From the NCBI RefSeq assembly GCF_900564155.1, contig NZ_LS999839.1, positions 3,035,097 through 3,099,096 on the forward strand: a stretch of 64,000 nt of DNA. Reading direction: 5' to 3'. How positions within the stretch are numbered: position 1 is the first letter of the stretch; every line of letters starts with the position of its first letter. Made by a program: the position numbers and the translations under genes. Shown one piece after another: positions 51,673 to 60,768 of this stretch. Under the pieces are notes generated by a model that ran no database searches, was not told where the DNA came from, and was given only the letters and a program-made list of their open reading frames with translations. The stretch is from Pedobacter schmidteae (GTDB lineage: Bacteria > Bacteroidota > Bacteroidia > Sphingobacteriales > Sphingobacteriaceae).

Positions 51673-54190
51673 GGTCGGTATTTTCTTTTTTATCGCTGGC
51701 CAGCAGCAAATTTTTTAAACGCTGATACATAAATGAAATCACCAGTAATAAAACACCCAGAGAGATGAAGGCTGCAATTTTTCCACCTTCAGATAGGCCT
51801 CTCAAATCAAAAATGAACAGTTTGAGTAGGGTGATTGCCAGTGTGGTAATAGAGATGATCCGGATATTTTTAGATTTCCATTTCATACCTATATATATAC
51901 ATAACAACGCAAAACATCCCCATAACATGGCAAAACCGGTTTTGTGACTGTTGTTTATAACAGTGGCAATGGATTTTTCTTTCGAATATTGTGACATGAC
52001 CAATAGATGGTCCAGCTCGGCACTGGCGATATAAAGCACAATGAAAGCGATGAACCACTGTAAAGCTGCCAGGCCGGTGGCCGATCTGATGTCTTTTTCA
52101 TTTCTATAAACTGCGTAAAGCGTAAGGGCTGCTAAAACCACCAATAGGTAATGGAACAAATAGTTGCCCAAACTGGCCTGCTGCAATTGCAGGTAGCTAT
52201 CTCTCAAAGCAATGGTTTCGGCGTTAAAGAGCAGCGGATAGCAGCATAAACAAACCGCTGCAATAGCCGCTACGATATATTTAAACTCTTCGGTATCGGT
52301 ATTGCGTATGCTCATCAGCAAAACCGAAATGAAAAGATAGCTGTAGCAACCCAGGGCAAGTATCCTGATCAGTGGGAAATAGTTATAAGCCTGATAATTC
52401 AATTCGAAAGCAATTACCAGGTAGCCAATGATGATACCTGCAACAGCCAGTATAGTTCTGGAGGTTTTAATTTCGCGGAACAAAATGGACTTCATTTCGG
52501 ACTTGAGCAATTTGGAGTATAACATCAAAGCGGCCACTACTACGGCACCGGTTATAAAACCTTTATTGGCCAGAGGTGTCAGGCGGTTTACGGTATTGTA
52601 CAAACTGCGCCCGTAAACATGTTGCCAGTCCATTACCAAACTGATGCCCAACAATACCAATATAATTAATGAAGCCTGTTTAATTAAGGTAATACCCGAT
52701 TTTTGCGATAGCCAAAGTAACAGTACACTCTCGGCAGCCCAGAAAAGGGTAATGTGATTGCCTTTTAACTGTACCGGTGCTGCCAGACTGATAAAGGTAA
52801 GCACCAGACCAATCAATAAATAGATCAGGTTTCTGTCTATCTTGTCATTTTTATACAGTGTGTAAGCAAAAATTAAGTTTACCATGCCCATTAATGCGGT
52901 AAATAAACCGCGGTAATCGCCTCCGCCAATATGGTTCAGGATAAGCATGCCGGCGGTATAATATAAAAAGGTATTGCTTAGTAATATGCCAATTTCAAGT
53001 GCATTAAAGTCGGTTTTTTCTTTAATGTTGTTGATGATGTTCATGCACAGGAACACCAGGTAAAATAGTGATGCGAATACTAAAACACCACCATAAGGAG
53101 GTGTTTTATCTGCCCCATCCAATACTTTGGTGCCCAACCAGGTACCAAATAGAATGATGGTAAACACATAGCAGATGATATTGATAATGGACCATTTTTT
53201 GTAATAGGCCAGCACCAGCATACCAATATTTAAAGTAAGGATATAGGTGAAAAGTACAATGTAGTTGCCTTCGCCGGTACTAACCATAAATGGCGCACAA
53301 AAACCACCGAGTATGGCAAATACAGCCAACTCTTTCTTGTCGTAGCTGAGCGACAACAGTACCGTGAACCCAGTAATCAAAATGGTGAGTATAAAGGCGA
53401 GCGTTTGGCTAAACAACTGGTATTCATGAAAGCCTATGGCGACCGTAAAATAAAGGATGGCTACACCACCACCCACTAATACAGAGCTAAATGTTGAAAA
53501 CGATTTGCGCAGCCGGTGTGCCAGCCCAATTAGTGCGCCACCACAAATAAAGCCTATGCTGACACGGCCAATTTCGTTGATCCAGTCTTTATCGATGGCA
53601 TACTTGAGGAAGAAGCCCATGCCCAATACCAGGATGACGATCCCTATTTTGTTGAACAGGTTCTCGCCAATAAATTTTTCCAGGTCTGGATTGCGCTCTC
53701 TGAAAGAAGGTTGCTGAACAGGAGGAGTTTGGAAGTTAGCCGTCGCTGGGGGCTCGGTAAATGCAGCCTGGTGTTCAAATTTAATATCTTCTTCAACAGG
53801 TGTCGCAGAAGAAATGTCAGGCGTTAGTTGAGCGGTTTCTTTGTCTAAATTTTCTGCTGTAGTTTCAGGGATATGCAATTCAGCAGGAGATTCAACAGGA
53901 ACTGTACTTTCTGTTGGAGGTGCTATTGGAGGTTGTTCGATTATTTTATCTTTTGGCGGATAAGGGGTGAAAGGTTTCCAGGCTTCCTGCTGTATCGCCG
54001 GCGAAGCTGTTTCTTCTTCTGTTGGTTTTATATTTTCTGTTGCAGCTGTATTTTTATGGGCAAGCTGGGCGGATAACTGTTCAATTTTGAGGTATAAAAA
54101 CTCGAGCTTCTCGGTTACATTCTTTTTTAATTGCAGAATGACAATCAGCACAATGATGACGAGAATAAAGATAATTGTTTCTAAAAACAT
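51662..54190 (-). CDS. DUF2339 family polytopic membrane protein
   Basis: 842 residues. An N-terminal helix anchor (about 1-24) and a coiled-coil segment are followed by a Pro/Glu/Thr-rich linker (about 45-155), then about twenty hydrophobic segments to the C-terminus with FIGENLFNKIGIVILVLGM at the entry. It has no catalytic motif. It is co-transcribed with DUF3999, which starts before it ends. Its ATG (54190-54188) lies inside the 3' arm of a 13-bp hairpin, so translation may be regulated. The function is unknown; large envelope proteins of this type have been linked to surface polysaccharide handling only by context. Confidence 0.85.
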   Translation of the reverse strand: MFLETIIFILVIIVLIVILQLKKNVTEKLEFLYLKIEQLSAQLAHKNTAATENIKPTEEETASPAIQQEAWKPFTPYPPKDKIIEQPPIAPPTESTVPVESPAELHIPETTAENLDKETAQLTPDISSATPVEEDIKFEHQAAFTEPPATANFQTPPVQQPSFRERNPDLEKFIGENLFNKIGIVILVLGMGFFLKYAIDKDWINEIGRVSIGFICGGALIGLAHRLRKSFSTFSSVLVGGGVAILYFTVAIGFHEYQLFSQTLAFILTILITGFTVLLSLSYDKKELAVFAILGGFCAPFMVSTGEGNYIVLFTYILTLNIGMLVLAYYKKWSIINIICYVFTIILFGTWLGTKVLDGADKTPPYGGVLVFASLFYLVFLCMNIINNIKEKTDFNALEIGILLSNTFLYYTAGMLILNHIGGGDYRGLFTALMGMVNLIFAYTLYKNDKIDRNLIYLLIGLVLTFISLAAPVQLKGNHITLFWAAESVLLLWLSQKSGITLIKQASLIILVLLGISLVMDWQHVYGRSLYNTVNRLTPLANKGFITGAVVVAALMLYSKLLKSEMKSILFREIKTSRTILAVAGIIIGYLVIAFELNYQAYNYFPLIRILALGCYSYLFISVLLMSIRNTDTEEFKYIVAAIAAVCLCCYPLLFNAETIALRDSYLQLQQASLGNYLFHYLLVVLAALTLYAVYRNEKDIRSATGLAALQWFIAFIVLYIASAELDHLLVMSQYSKEKSIATVINNSHKTGFAMLWGCFALLCIYIGMKWKSKNIRIISITTLAITLLKLFIFDLRGLSEGGKIAAFISLGVLLLVISFMYQRLKNLLLASDKKENTDHEA

Positions 54191-54254
54191 AAAGGGCAGA
54201 TGTAGGTTTAACTTTTAAAGTTAATAAAAACCTAAACTTTTTGCCCTTTATGTT
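54186..54254 (-). promoter_or_regulatory. Long hairpin that buries the start codon of the DUF2339 gene
   Basis: On the minus strand AACATAAAGGGCA (54254-54242) pairs perfectly over 13 bp with TGCCCTTTATGTT (54198-54186), and the latter contains the ATG at 54190-54188. The 43-nt loop contains a second stem (TAGGTTT with AAACCTA, 54203-54209/54228-54234) around a palindrome AACTTTTAAAGTT. The whole 69-bp block could block translation initiation, or be the terminator of the GIN gene upstream. Confidence 0.65.
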
Positions 54255-54277
54255 CTTTTTTTTAGCAATAGTATTTG

Positions 54278-55030
54278 CTATTTTTCGATCACATTTCCGG
54301 AGCCCAAAACAGTTTTTTCTATTTCAGGATTACCACTATAGTACACATGTCCTGAACCACTGATGAAGGCTTTGATTTTGCCATCGGTACTGATGTTGAT
54401 GCTACCTTTGCCACTTATCCGGGCGGTAAGTTGGTTTACATGAAGTGCTTTAGTGCCAAAGGTACCGGGACCACTCAGTGTAACGCTGGCGCTACCTGCT
54501 TTGCCACTGATGTCTGCTGAACCCGATCCACTTACAACTCCTGTAATTCTATCTGCTGCTACATTGGCTTTGATAGAGCCCGAGCCACTTAATGTAGTTG
54601 TAAAATCGGCCGCTGTAATGGTGCCTGTTACGTTGATGCTGCCATCTCCACTCATGGTCAGGCTACTCAGTTGCTTCGCAGTTACATAGGCAACAATCTT
54701 TTTGCCCTCATATTTTCTAGCCCAGCTTGTCCAGCTTGTTTGTGGTCTGATCACCAATTTATCTCCCTTTACTTCGCTTACCAGCGTTGCGATAGCCGCT
54801 GCATCTCCTTCAAATCTTAAGCTCTCTTTAGCGCCAAACTTAACTACTACTTCAATAGGGCCTCCGGCAATGATGCCATTGAAATTTTTAACTTCCCTAT
54901 CGTCGTTCGGTAGTTTCATAACGGCTGTATTGGCCTCAGCCATAGCTGATCTGACCGCAGTGCCCGCATGCACAAGGTTGAGCTGAGAAAGTGACAAAGC
55001 GAAAAATAGGAGGGCATTTAAGGATTTCAT
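54278..55030 (-). CDS. GIN-domain (DUF2807) secreted adhesin-like protein
   Basis: 250 residues. It has a signal peptide (about 1-22, VHAG), then a right-handed beta-helix-like repeat domain with many short SGSGSI and GSGSADIS turns (about 120-240). The GIN domain is common in Bacteroidota surface or periplasmic proteins; some call it a putative auto-transporter adhesin fold. The ligand is unknown. It is read towards the DUF2339/DUF3999 pair (87 bp gap), possibly as one operon ending or attenuating at the hairpin 54186-54254. Confidence 0.85.
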   Translation of the reverse strand: MKSLNALLFFALSLSQLNLVHAGTAVRSAMAEANTAVMKLPNDDREVKNFNGIIAGGPIEVVVKFGAKESLRFEGDAAAIATLVSEVKGDKLVIRPQTSWTSWARKYEGKKIVAYVTAKQLSSLTMSGDGSINVTGTITAADFTTTLSGSGSIKANVAADRITGVVSGSGSADISGKAGSASVTLSGPGTFGTKALHVNQLTARISGKGSINISTDGKIKAFISGSGHVYYSGNPEIEKTVLGSGNVIEK

Positions 55031-55132
55031 ATGCTTATAGTGTATTTGTGATTAAAATTAAAACGATTCTTGAAAATTGTAACTATAAGACGTATGATTT
55101 GGCAGATTGTTGCGCAGAATTGACTATTTATA

Positions 55133-55375
55133 TTATTTTAGAAGGAGATGATCGTGCATCAGTATCGACTCTCGGATGGCCATGAGTGTACCTATGTCAA
55201 TCCGGCAATCGAGACTTTGTCGGCAATAACCGGGATCCTGATTGTCGATTTCAATGGTAGCCAGGCGTTCCTGCTGTTCATTAAAAATTTTATATTGTTT
55301 TTGGTTGAGCGGTTGAATGGTAAATGAATGGCCGAGACCGTCAGTGCCGGCTGCTTCGATAATAAACTTTTCCAT
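55133..55375 (-). CDS. Small conserved-type hypothetical protein
   Basis: 80 residues, ATG at 55375, no signal peptide, hydrophilic and slightly acidic. It begins MEKFIIEAAGTDGLGHSF and has a predicted beta-beta-alpha order. I recognise no family. It stands between the purL terminator and the GIN gene, with its own short upstream region. Protein-like composition and clean boundaries support a real gene, but the evidence is limited. Confidence 0.55.
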   Translation of the reverse strand: MEKFIIEAAGTDGLGHSFTIQPLNQKQYKIFNEQQERLATIEIDNQDPGYCRQSLDCRIDIGTLMAIRESILMHDHLLLK

Positions 55376-55409
55376 TGTTTTAAGGATTTGTATTTGCCCA
55401 TAACAAAAA

Positions 55410-55440
55410 GAGCCACAGATTGTTTTTTTTTCTGTGGCTC
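55410..55440 (-). terminator. purL terminator
   Basis: GAGCCACAG (55410-55418) and CTGTGGCTC (55432-55440) form a perfect 9-bp stem. On the minus strand it is followed by CTTTTTG and preceded by an A-rich run, so it ends purL; Ts follow on the plus strand as well. Confidence 0.85.
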
Positions 55441-55468
55441 AATTTTTTTATTTTATGTTGATGGTAGC

Positions 55469-58400
55469 TTATTTGCTGTGTTGTTCAACCCATTTTCGGG
55501 CATTTACAAAAGCTTCCATCCATGGAGATACTTCGTCTTTACGGCCTTGCGGGTAATTTGCCCAATGCCATTGGAACAATGAACGTTCAATATGCGGCAT
55601 CATTACCAGGTGACGACCCGATTCATCGCACATCATTGCCGTGTTGTAATCAGAGCCGTTTGGACTTGCCGGATAGCTTTCATAAGCATATTTAGCTACT
55701 ATACGGTATTGATCTTCGGCGTAAGGTAGTTGGAAACGTCCTTCTCCGTGTGAAACCCATACACCTAATGTACTACCAGCCAGGGTTGATAGCATCACCG
55801 AGTTGTTTTCGGCAACTGTTAGTGAGGTAAATACACTCTCATGTTTATGACTTTCATTATGCAGCATTTTTGGTTTCTCGGCATGGTTTCTGTTAATCAA
55901 GCCAAGTTCGACAAAAAGCTGACAGCCGTTACAAACACCAACAGATAGGGTGTCTGGACGGTTAAAGAAGTTTTCGAGGGTAATACGTGCTTTTTCATTG
56001 TACATAAACGCACCGGCCCAGCCTTTTGCAGATCCTAAAACGTCTGAATTTGAAAAACCACCAACAGCACCAATAAACTGAATATCTTCCAAAGTTTCCC
56101 GGCCTGTAATCAGGTCGGTCATGTGTACATCTTTTACATCAAAACCGGCAAGGTACATGGCATTGGCCAGTTCACGCTCCGAGTTACTTCCTTTTTCGCG
56201 GATGATGGCCGCTTTTGGTCTCGGTTTAGTTACATCGATTACCGGTTTTTTACCGTCAAACTGTGCAGGGAAACTGTACTGTAGTACCTGGTTTTTATAG
56301 TTGTCAAAACGCTCTTTGGCTTTTACCGGCCCGCTTTGCTTGCGGTCAAGCAGGTAAGATGTTTTATACCATACATCGCGCAGGTGGTCAACATCAAAAC
56401 TTAAAGTTTCATTGCTGCCGTTCTTAATCGTTAAGCTGGCCTGGTTGCTCACTTCACCAATTTTATGACAGGTAATTCCATTGGCTGCAAATGCCGCTTC
56501 TGCAGCTGCATCAGCCTGAAACACAATACCGATGTTTTCTGCAAAAAGCAATTTCACCATATCCTGTTCTGCCAGGGTAGAAAGATCCAGGTTGGCGCCC
56601 AAATTGCGGTCGGCAAAACACATTTCTAACAATGTGGTAATTAAACCACCACTGCCAACGTCGTGTCCGGCCTGTATTTTTTCGTCTTTAATTAATTGTT
56701 GAAGTGTATTGAAAGCCGTTTTAAGCAGCTCAGCATTTTTAACATCCGGTGTCTCGTTACCAACTTTGTTCAGGATTTGTGCAAAAGACGAACCTCCTAA
56801 TTTATAAGCATCATCAGACAGGTTGATGTAATAAATGGATCCGCCATTTTTTTGTAATACCGGCTCCACTACTTTGGTAATGTCGTTACAGTTACCACCG
56901 GCCGAAATGATTACGGTACCTGGTGCAATGACGTCACCATCTTTGTACTTCTGTTTCATCGACAGGGAGTCTTTTCCGGTAGGAATATTGATGCCTAAGC
57001 TGATGGCAAAATCAGAGCAAGCCTTTACAGCTTCATATAAGCGTGCATCTTCACCTTCGTTTTTGCAGGCCCACATCCAGTTGGCCGAAAGTGAAACACT
57101 TTTTAAACCATCTTTTAAAGGAGCCCATACAATGTTGGACAGCGACTCGGCTATGGCAATACGGCTACCGGCTGCGGCATTAATTAAAGCCGAAACGGGA
57201 GCGTGACCTACCGAGGTTGCTATGCCTTCTTTACCCTGAAAATCTAAAGCCATTACACCGCAGTTGTTTAATGGCAGTTGTAGTGGTCCGGCACATTGTT
57301 GTTTGGCTACGCGACCACCCACACAACGGTCTACTTTATTGGTCAGCCAGTCTTTACAAGCTACTGCTTCCAGTTGCAATACCTGCTCCAGATAAATATT
57401 CAGTTTTGCTGCATCATAAGTAACAGCTTCATATTTGCGGTCTACCGTTTCATCTTCCATCACCATTTTTGGTGAGCTGCCAAACATGTCTTTCAGCTCC
57501 AGGTCCATCGGTTTTAAACCGGTGGTGGCCGATTGGAAAGTAAAGCGATGATCACCAGTAACCGTACCTACGGTGTACATTGGCGAACGTTCACGGTCGG
57601 CAATTTTTTGTAGGGTGTCTATGTTTTCCTGGCCAATCACCAGTCCCATACGTTCCTGCGACTCGTTACCGATAATTTCTTTTGAGGATAGGGTAGGGTC
57701 GCCTACCGGTAATTTATCCAGATCAATTTTGCCACCTGTTTCTTCAACCAGTTCCGAAAGGCAGTTTAAATGACCACCTGCGCCATGATCATGAATAGAT
57801 ATAATGGTGTTGTTATCACTTTCTACCATACCACGAACTGCATTGGCAGCTCTTTTCTGCATTTCAGGGTTGGAACGTTGAACGGCATTTAATTCGATTC
57901 CTGTACCCAGGGCGCCGGTATCTGCAGAAGATACGGCTGCACCTCCCATACCAATTCTATAGTTTTCGCCACCAAGGATAACAATTTTGTCTCCTTCGGC
58001 AGGTTTATGTTTTTTAGCCTGATTAGCCTTGCCATAGCCTACACCACCGGCAAGCATAATTACTTTGTCAAACCCCAGCTTACGATTGTTTTCTTCATGC
58101 TCAAAGGTTAGCACTGAGCCGGTAATCAGCGGTTGTCCGAATTTATTTCCGAAATCAGTAGCTCCGTTTGAAGCTTTGATCAGGATGTCCATTGGCGTTT
58201 GATATAGCCACTGTCTTTCTTCAACACCCTTTTCCCATTCGCGGTTTTCTTCCAGGCGGGATAAAGCGGTCATATAAACTGCGGTACCTGCAAGTGGCAA
58301 CGAGCCTTGTCCGCCGGCCAGCCTGTCCCTGATTTCACCTCCAGATCCGGTAGCAGCGCCATTAAATGGTTCTACTGTGGTAGGGAAATTATGAGTTTCG

Positions 58401-59137
58401 GCTTTTATGGAAATTACCGATTCAAAATCACTTAAAGTATAATAGTCTGGTACATCTGCACGTTTTGGCGCAAATTGCTGAACTTTTGGACCTTTAATAA
58501 AGGCAACATTGTCTTTATAGGCCGATACAATATCGTTAGGGTTTTCTTCTGAAGTTTTACGGATGAGCTTAAACAGAGAAGTTGGCTGCTCCACACCATC
58601 GATGACAAATTTGCCATTAAAGATTTTATGACGGCAATGCTCAGAATTGACCTGAGAGAAGCCAAATACTTCCGAATCTGTAAGTGCACGGCCCAGTCTT
58701 ACAGAAAGTTCATTCAAATAATTTACTTCCTCATCGCTTAACGACAAACCTTCCTGTTTGTTATAGGCTGCAATATCGCTGATTTTCAGGATAGGTTCAG
58801 GCTTGATGTTTATGGTATAAACGTCCTGGCCCAACTGCTCATATTTTTGCGACAACATCGGGTCGTAGCCAGAAAAATCAGCTTCTACCTGCTCAAACTC
58901 CTCAATACGGATGATACCGTGGATATCCATGTTTTGTGTAATCTCTACCGCATTGGTACTCCATGGGGTAACCATCGCTGCGCGTGGGCCAACATGAAAA
59001 CCATTTAAGGTATTTTCCTGTTGAAGTTTTGCGCCGCCAAACAGCCATTCTAGTTTTGTAATATCTGTAGTGCTAAGGCTTCGTTCTGTCTGTAAAGCGA
59101 AAACCTTTTTGGATGGGCTTGAGAAGAAATAAATCAT
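55469..59137 (-). CDS. purL: Phosphoribosylformylglycinamidine synthase, single-chain form
   Basis: 1222 residues from the ATG at 59137 (the frame runs 7 codons further). It converts FGAR to FGAM using glutamine and ATP, step 4 of purine synthesis. The long form fuses the synthase to a C-terminal glutaminase. Visible: SQVNSEHCRHKIF (about 165-177), ETHNFPTTVEPFNGAATGSGGE (in parts), HDHGAGGHLN, and the glutaminase nucleophile in GVCNGCQLF with its His in SHGEGRF near the end. The length is normal for Bacteroidota. It has a -7 box (TAAATTTG, 59163-59156) about 19 bp before the start. It is divergent from trmN6 across an 11-bp repeat array. Confidence 0.95.
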   Translation of the reverse strand: MIYFFSSPSKKVFALQTERSLSTTDITKLEWLFGGAKLQQENTLNGFHVGPRAAMVTPWSTNAVEITQNMDIHGIIRIEEFEQVEADFSGYDPMLSQKYEQLGQDVYTINIKPEPILKISDIAAYNKQEGLSLSDEEVNYLNELSVRLGRALTDSEVFGFSQVNSEHCRHKIFNGKFVIDGVEQPTSLFKLIRKTSEENPNDIVSAYKDNVAFIKGPKVQQFAPKRADVPDYYTLSDFESVISIKAETHNFPTTVEPFNGAATGSGGEIRDRLAGGQGSLPLAGTAVYMTALSRLEENREWEKGVEERQWLYQTPMDILIKASNGATDFGNKFGQPLITGSVLTFEHEENNRKLGFDKVIMLAGGVGYGKANQAKKHKPAEGDKIVILGGENYRIGMGGAAVSSADTGALGTGIELNAVQRSNPEMQKRAANAVRGMVESDNNTIISIHDHGAGGHLNCLSELVEETGGKIDLDKLPVGDPTLSSKEIIGNESQERMGLVIGQENIDTLQKIADRERSPMYTVGTVTGDHRFTFQSATTGLKPMDLELKDMFGSSPKMVMEDETVDRKYEAVTYDAAKLNIYLEQVLQLEAVACKDWLTNKVDRCVGGRVAKQQCAGPLQLPLNNCGVMALDFQGKEGIATSVGHAPVSALINAAAGSRIAIAESLSNIVWAPLKDGLKSVSLSANWMWACKNEGEDARLYEAVKACSDFAISLGINIPTGKDSLSMKQKYKDGDVIAPGTVIISAGGNCNDITKVVEPVLQKNGGSIYYINLSDDAYKLGGSSFAQILNKVGNETPDVKNAELLKTAFNTLQQLIKDEKIQAGHDVGSGGLITTLLEMCFADRNLGANLDLSTLAEQDMVKLLFAENIGIVFQADAAAEAAFAANGITCHKIGEVSNQASLTIKNGSNETLSFDVDHLRDVWYKTSYLLDRKQSGPVKAKERFDNYKNQVLQYSFPAQFDGKKPVIDVTKPRPKAAIIREKGSNSERELANAMYLAGFDVKDVHMTDLITGRETLEDIQFIGAVGGFSNSDVLGSAKGWAGAFMYNEKARITLENFFNRPDTLSVGVCNGCQLFVELGLINRNHAEKPKMLHNESHKHESVFTSLTVAENNSVMLSTLAGSTLGVWVSHGEGRFQLPYAEDQYRIVAKYAYESYPASPNGSDYNTAMMCDESGRHLVMMPHIERSLFQWHWANYPQGRKDEVSPWMEAFVNARKWVEQHSK

Positions 59138-59155
59138 GCTTTTTTTTTGAAGATG

Positions 59156-59163
59156 CAAATTTA
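59156..59163 (-). promoter_or_regulatory. purL -7 box
   Basis: TAAATTTG on the minus strand matches TAnnTTTG, with an expected start near 59150 and a leader of about 13 nt. No convincing -33 TTG was seen at the normal distance. No riboswitch-like structure fits in so short a leader. Confidence 0.55.
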
Positions 59164-59318
59164 GCGTTAAAATTTTAAAAGCCCTATTATTAGTCTACAA
59201 TAAATTCATGTGAAACCAGTTATTGCAATATCCTGAGAAATAGGGGGCGGCAGATTATTTTACTGATTTCTTAAAGGTAAAAGAAATATAATAGGAAGAT
59301 AACTCGGAGTATACTCGG

Positions 59319-59384
59319 ATTTGTCCCTATTATCCCCCTGTTACGTCCCTGTTACCTCCCTGTTATTTCCCTGTTATCGCTAAT
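59319..59384. repeat. Second array of 11-bp units
   Basis: Exact 11-bp phasing: a weak first unit 59319-59329, then TTATCCCCCTG (59330-59340), TTACGTCCCTG (59341-59351), TTACCTCCCTG (59352-59362) and TTATTTCCCTG (59363-59373), then a degenerate unit to 59384. All are in one orientation. It lies in the 404-bp gap between the divergent purL and trmN6. It is like the array at 4299-4397 in period and in its pyrimidine-rich strand, but differs in unit sequence. Confidence 0.78.
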
Positions 59385-59541
59385 GCATTTGTAAGCAATT
59401 TATAAGTTTGTCGGTAACTAAAGGTTAAATTATTTCCTGTTGATTAATGGCTGTTTTTTAGCTTTAAATGCGATATCTTATTGGGTTTAATGGAATAAAA
59501 ATACGGATTTCTTTTACCTTTACGCATTCGCTAACCAAACC

Positions 59542-60246
59542 ATGAAGAACGCTTTTAAATTTAAACAGTTTGAAGTAGACCAGGCAGGATGTGCCATGAG
59601 GATAAACACCGATGGTGTTTTGCTGGGGGCTATAGCGACGAAACACAATGCCGCCCGGATATTGGATATTGGAACTGGAACAGGGGTAATTGCATTAATG
59701 CTTGCCCAGCGCTTTCCTCGGGCTTTTGTTGATGCAGTAGAAATTGATGAGTCGGCCGCTATTGCTGCGTCGCGAAATGCTTTAAATGCGCCCTTTGCCA
59801 ATCGCTTGAAAGTAATACATACGGCCATTGAACAATATATATGTGCCGATCGTTATGATCTGATTGTTTCTAATCCACCATATTTTGTAAACGACCTTAA
59901 AAATCCGGAGCATAGAAAGGGTATAGCCCGGCATGCTGATTCCGTTTTTTTTGAGGAGATGCTAAGGCAGGTTGCCGGTTTGTTGACTAAGGATGGTTGT
60001 TTCTGGTTTATACTTCCGGTCAAACAGGCTATAAATACCGTTGCTATTGCCGCTTCGTATGGCTTATTTCCTTCCAGCGTAATTCATTTACATTCAGATG
60101 AGGGCAAGCCCGAAATCAGACAAATCGTTTGTCTGGATTATTCGGGCGTTGAATCAAAACATCAGAATTTATATATCTATGCCGAAACTGGTGTATATAC
60201 AGCGGCTTATAAATTGTTATTGAAGGATTTTTTCCTTGCTTTTTAA
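59542..60246 (+). CDS. trmN6: tRNA1(Val) adenine-37 N6-methyltransferase (YfiC/TrmN6 type)
   Basis: 234 residues. It has a class I SAM-binding site, ILDIGTGTGVIALMLAQR (about 33-50), an acidic residue after strand 2 (VEIDE, about 71) and the catalytic NPPYF motif (about 112-116), which marks adenine N6-methyltransferases. The protein starts with FKFKQFEVDQ, as in YfiC homologues. It modifies A37 of tRNA1(Val) in the cytosol. A possible -7-like box (TACCTTTAC, 59515-59523) lies just upstream. The next gene follows after 9 bp, so this begins a short operon with the phosphoesterase and possibly fbp. Confidence 0.88.
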   Translation: MKNAFKFKQFEVDQAGCAMRINTDGVLLGAIATKHNAARILDIGTGTGVIALMLAQRFPRAFVDAVEIDESAAIAASRNALNAPFANRLKVIHTAIEQYICADRYDLIVSNPPYFVNDLKNPEHRKGIARHADSVFFEEMLRQVAGLLTKDGCFWFILPVKQAINTVAIAASYGLFPSSVIHLHSDEGKPEIRQIVCLDYSGVESKHQNLYIYAETGVYTAAYKLLLKDFFLAF

Positions 60247-60255
60247 AATGAACAG

Positions 60256-60747
60256 ATGAAAACGATAGGATTAATTTCGGATACTCACGGCTTTTTGGAT
60301 GATGCTGTTTTTAAGCATTTTGATCAATGTGACGAGATATGGCATGCCGGCGATTTTGGACCGGATGTTGCCGAGCGGCTTGCAGCTTTTAAACCTCTAA
60401 AAGGGGTTTACGGCAATATAGACGATAAGGAGATTAGGTCGGTGTACCCGGAACACCTCCGTTTTAACTGCGAAAAGGTAGATGTGTGGATGACCCATAT
60501 AGGTGGTTACCCGGGTAAATATGCACCGCAGGTAAAACCGGATATTTACACTAAGTCCCCGATGTTGTTTATTTGTGGACATTCGCATATTTTGAAAGTG
60601 ATGTACGATCAAAAAATAAATTGTTTGCACATAAATCCCGGTGCAGCGGGTAATTCAGGCTGGCACCGAATAAAAACTTTGATTAGATTTTGTATTTCGG
60701 AAGAAAAAATACATACCTTAGCGGCCATAGAAATAGGTAATAGATAA
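60256..60747 (+). CDS. YfcE/MJ0936-type metallophosphoesterase
   Basis: 163 residues. The calcineurin-like metal motifs are in order: SDTHG (about 7-11), GDFGPD (about 32-37), GNID (about 54-57), a histidine in MTHIGG (about 80), GHSH (about 115-118), and the NPGAAG tail. Two divalent metals are expected; substrates in vitro are phosphodiesters. It is short and has no signal, so it is cytosolic. It is downstream of trmN6 (9 bp) and upstream of fbp (21 bp). Confidence 0.88.
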   Translation: MKTIGLISDTHGFLDDAVFKHFDQCDEIWHAGDFGPDVAERLAAFKPLKGVYGNIDDKEIRSVYPEHLRFNCEKVDVWMTHIGGYPGKYAPQVKPDIYTKSPMLFICGHSHILKVMYDQKINCLHINPGAAGNSGWHRIKTLIRFCISEEKIHTLAAIEIGNR

Positions 60748-60768
60748 CGTATAAAGTACACTAAGTAT

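Noticed and set aside
59137..59541. Purine riboswitch upstream of purL
   Set aside because: The -7 box leaves a leader of only about 13 nt, and no aptamer-like junction was seen.
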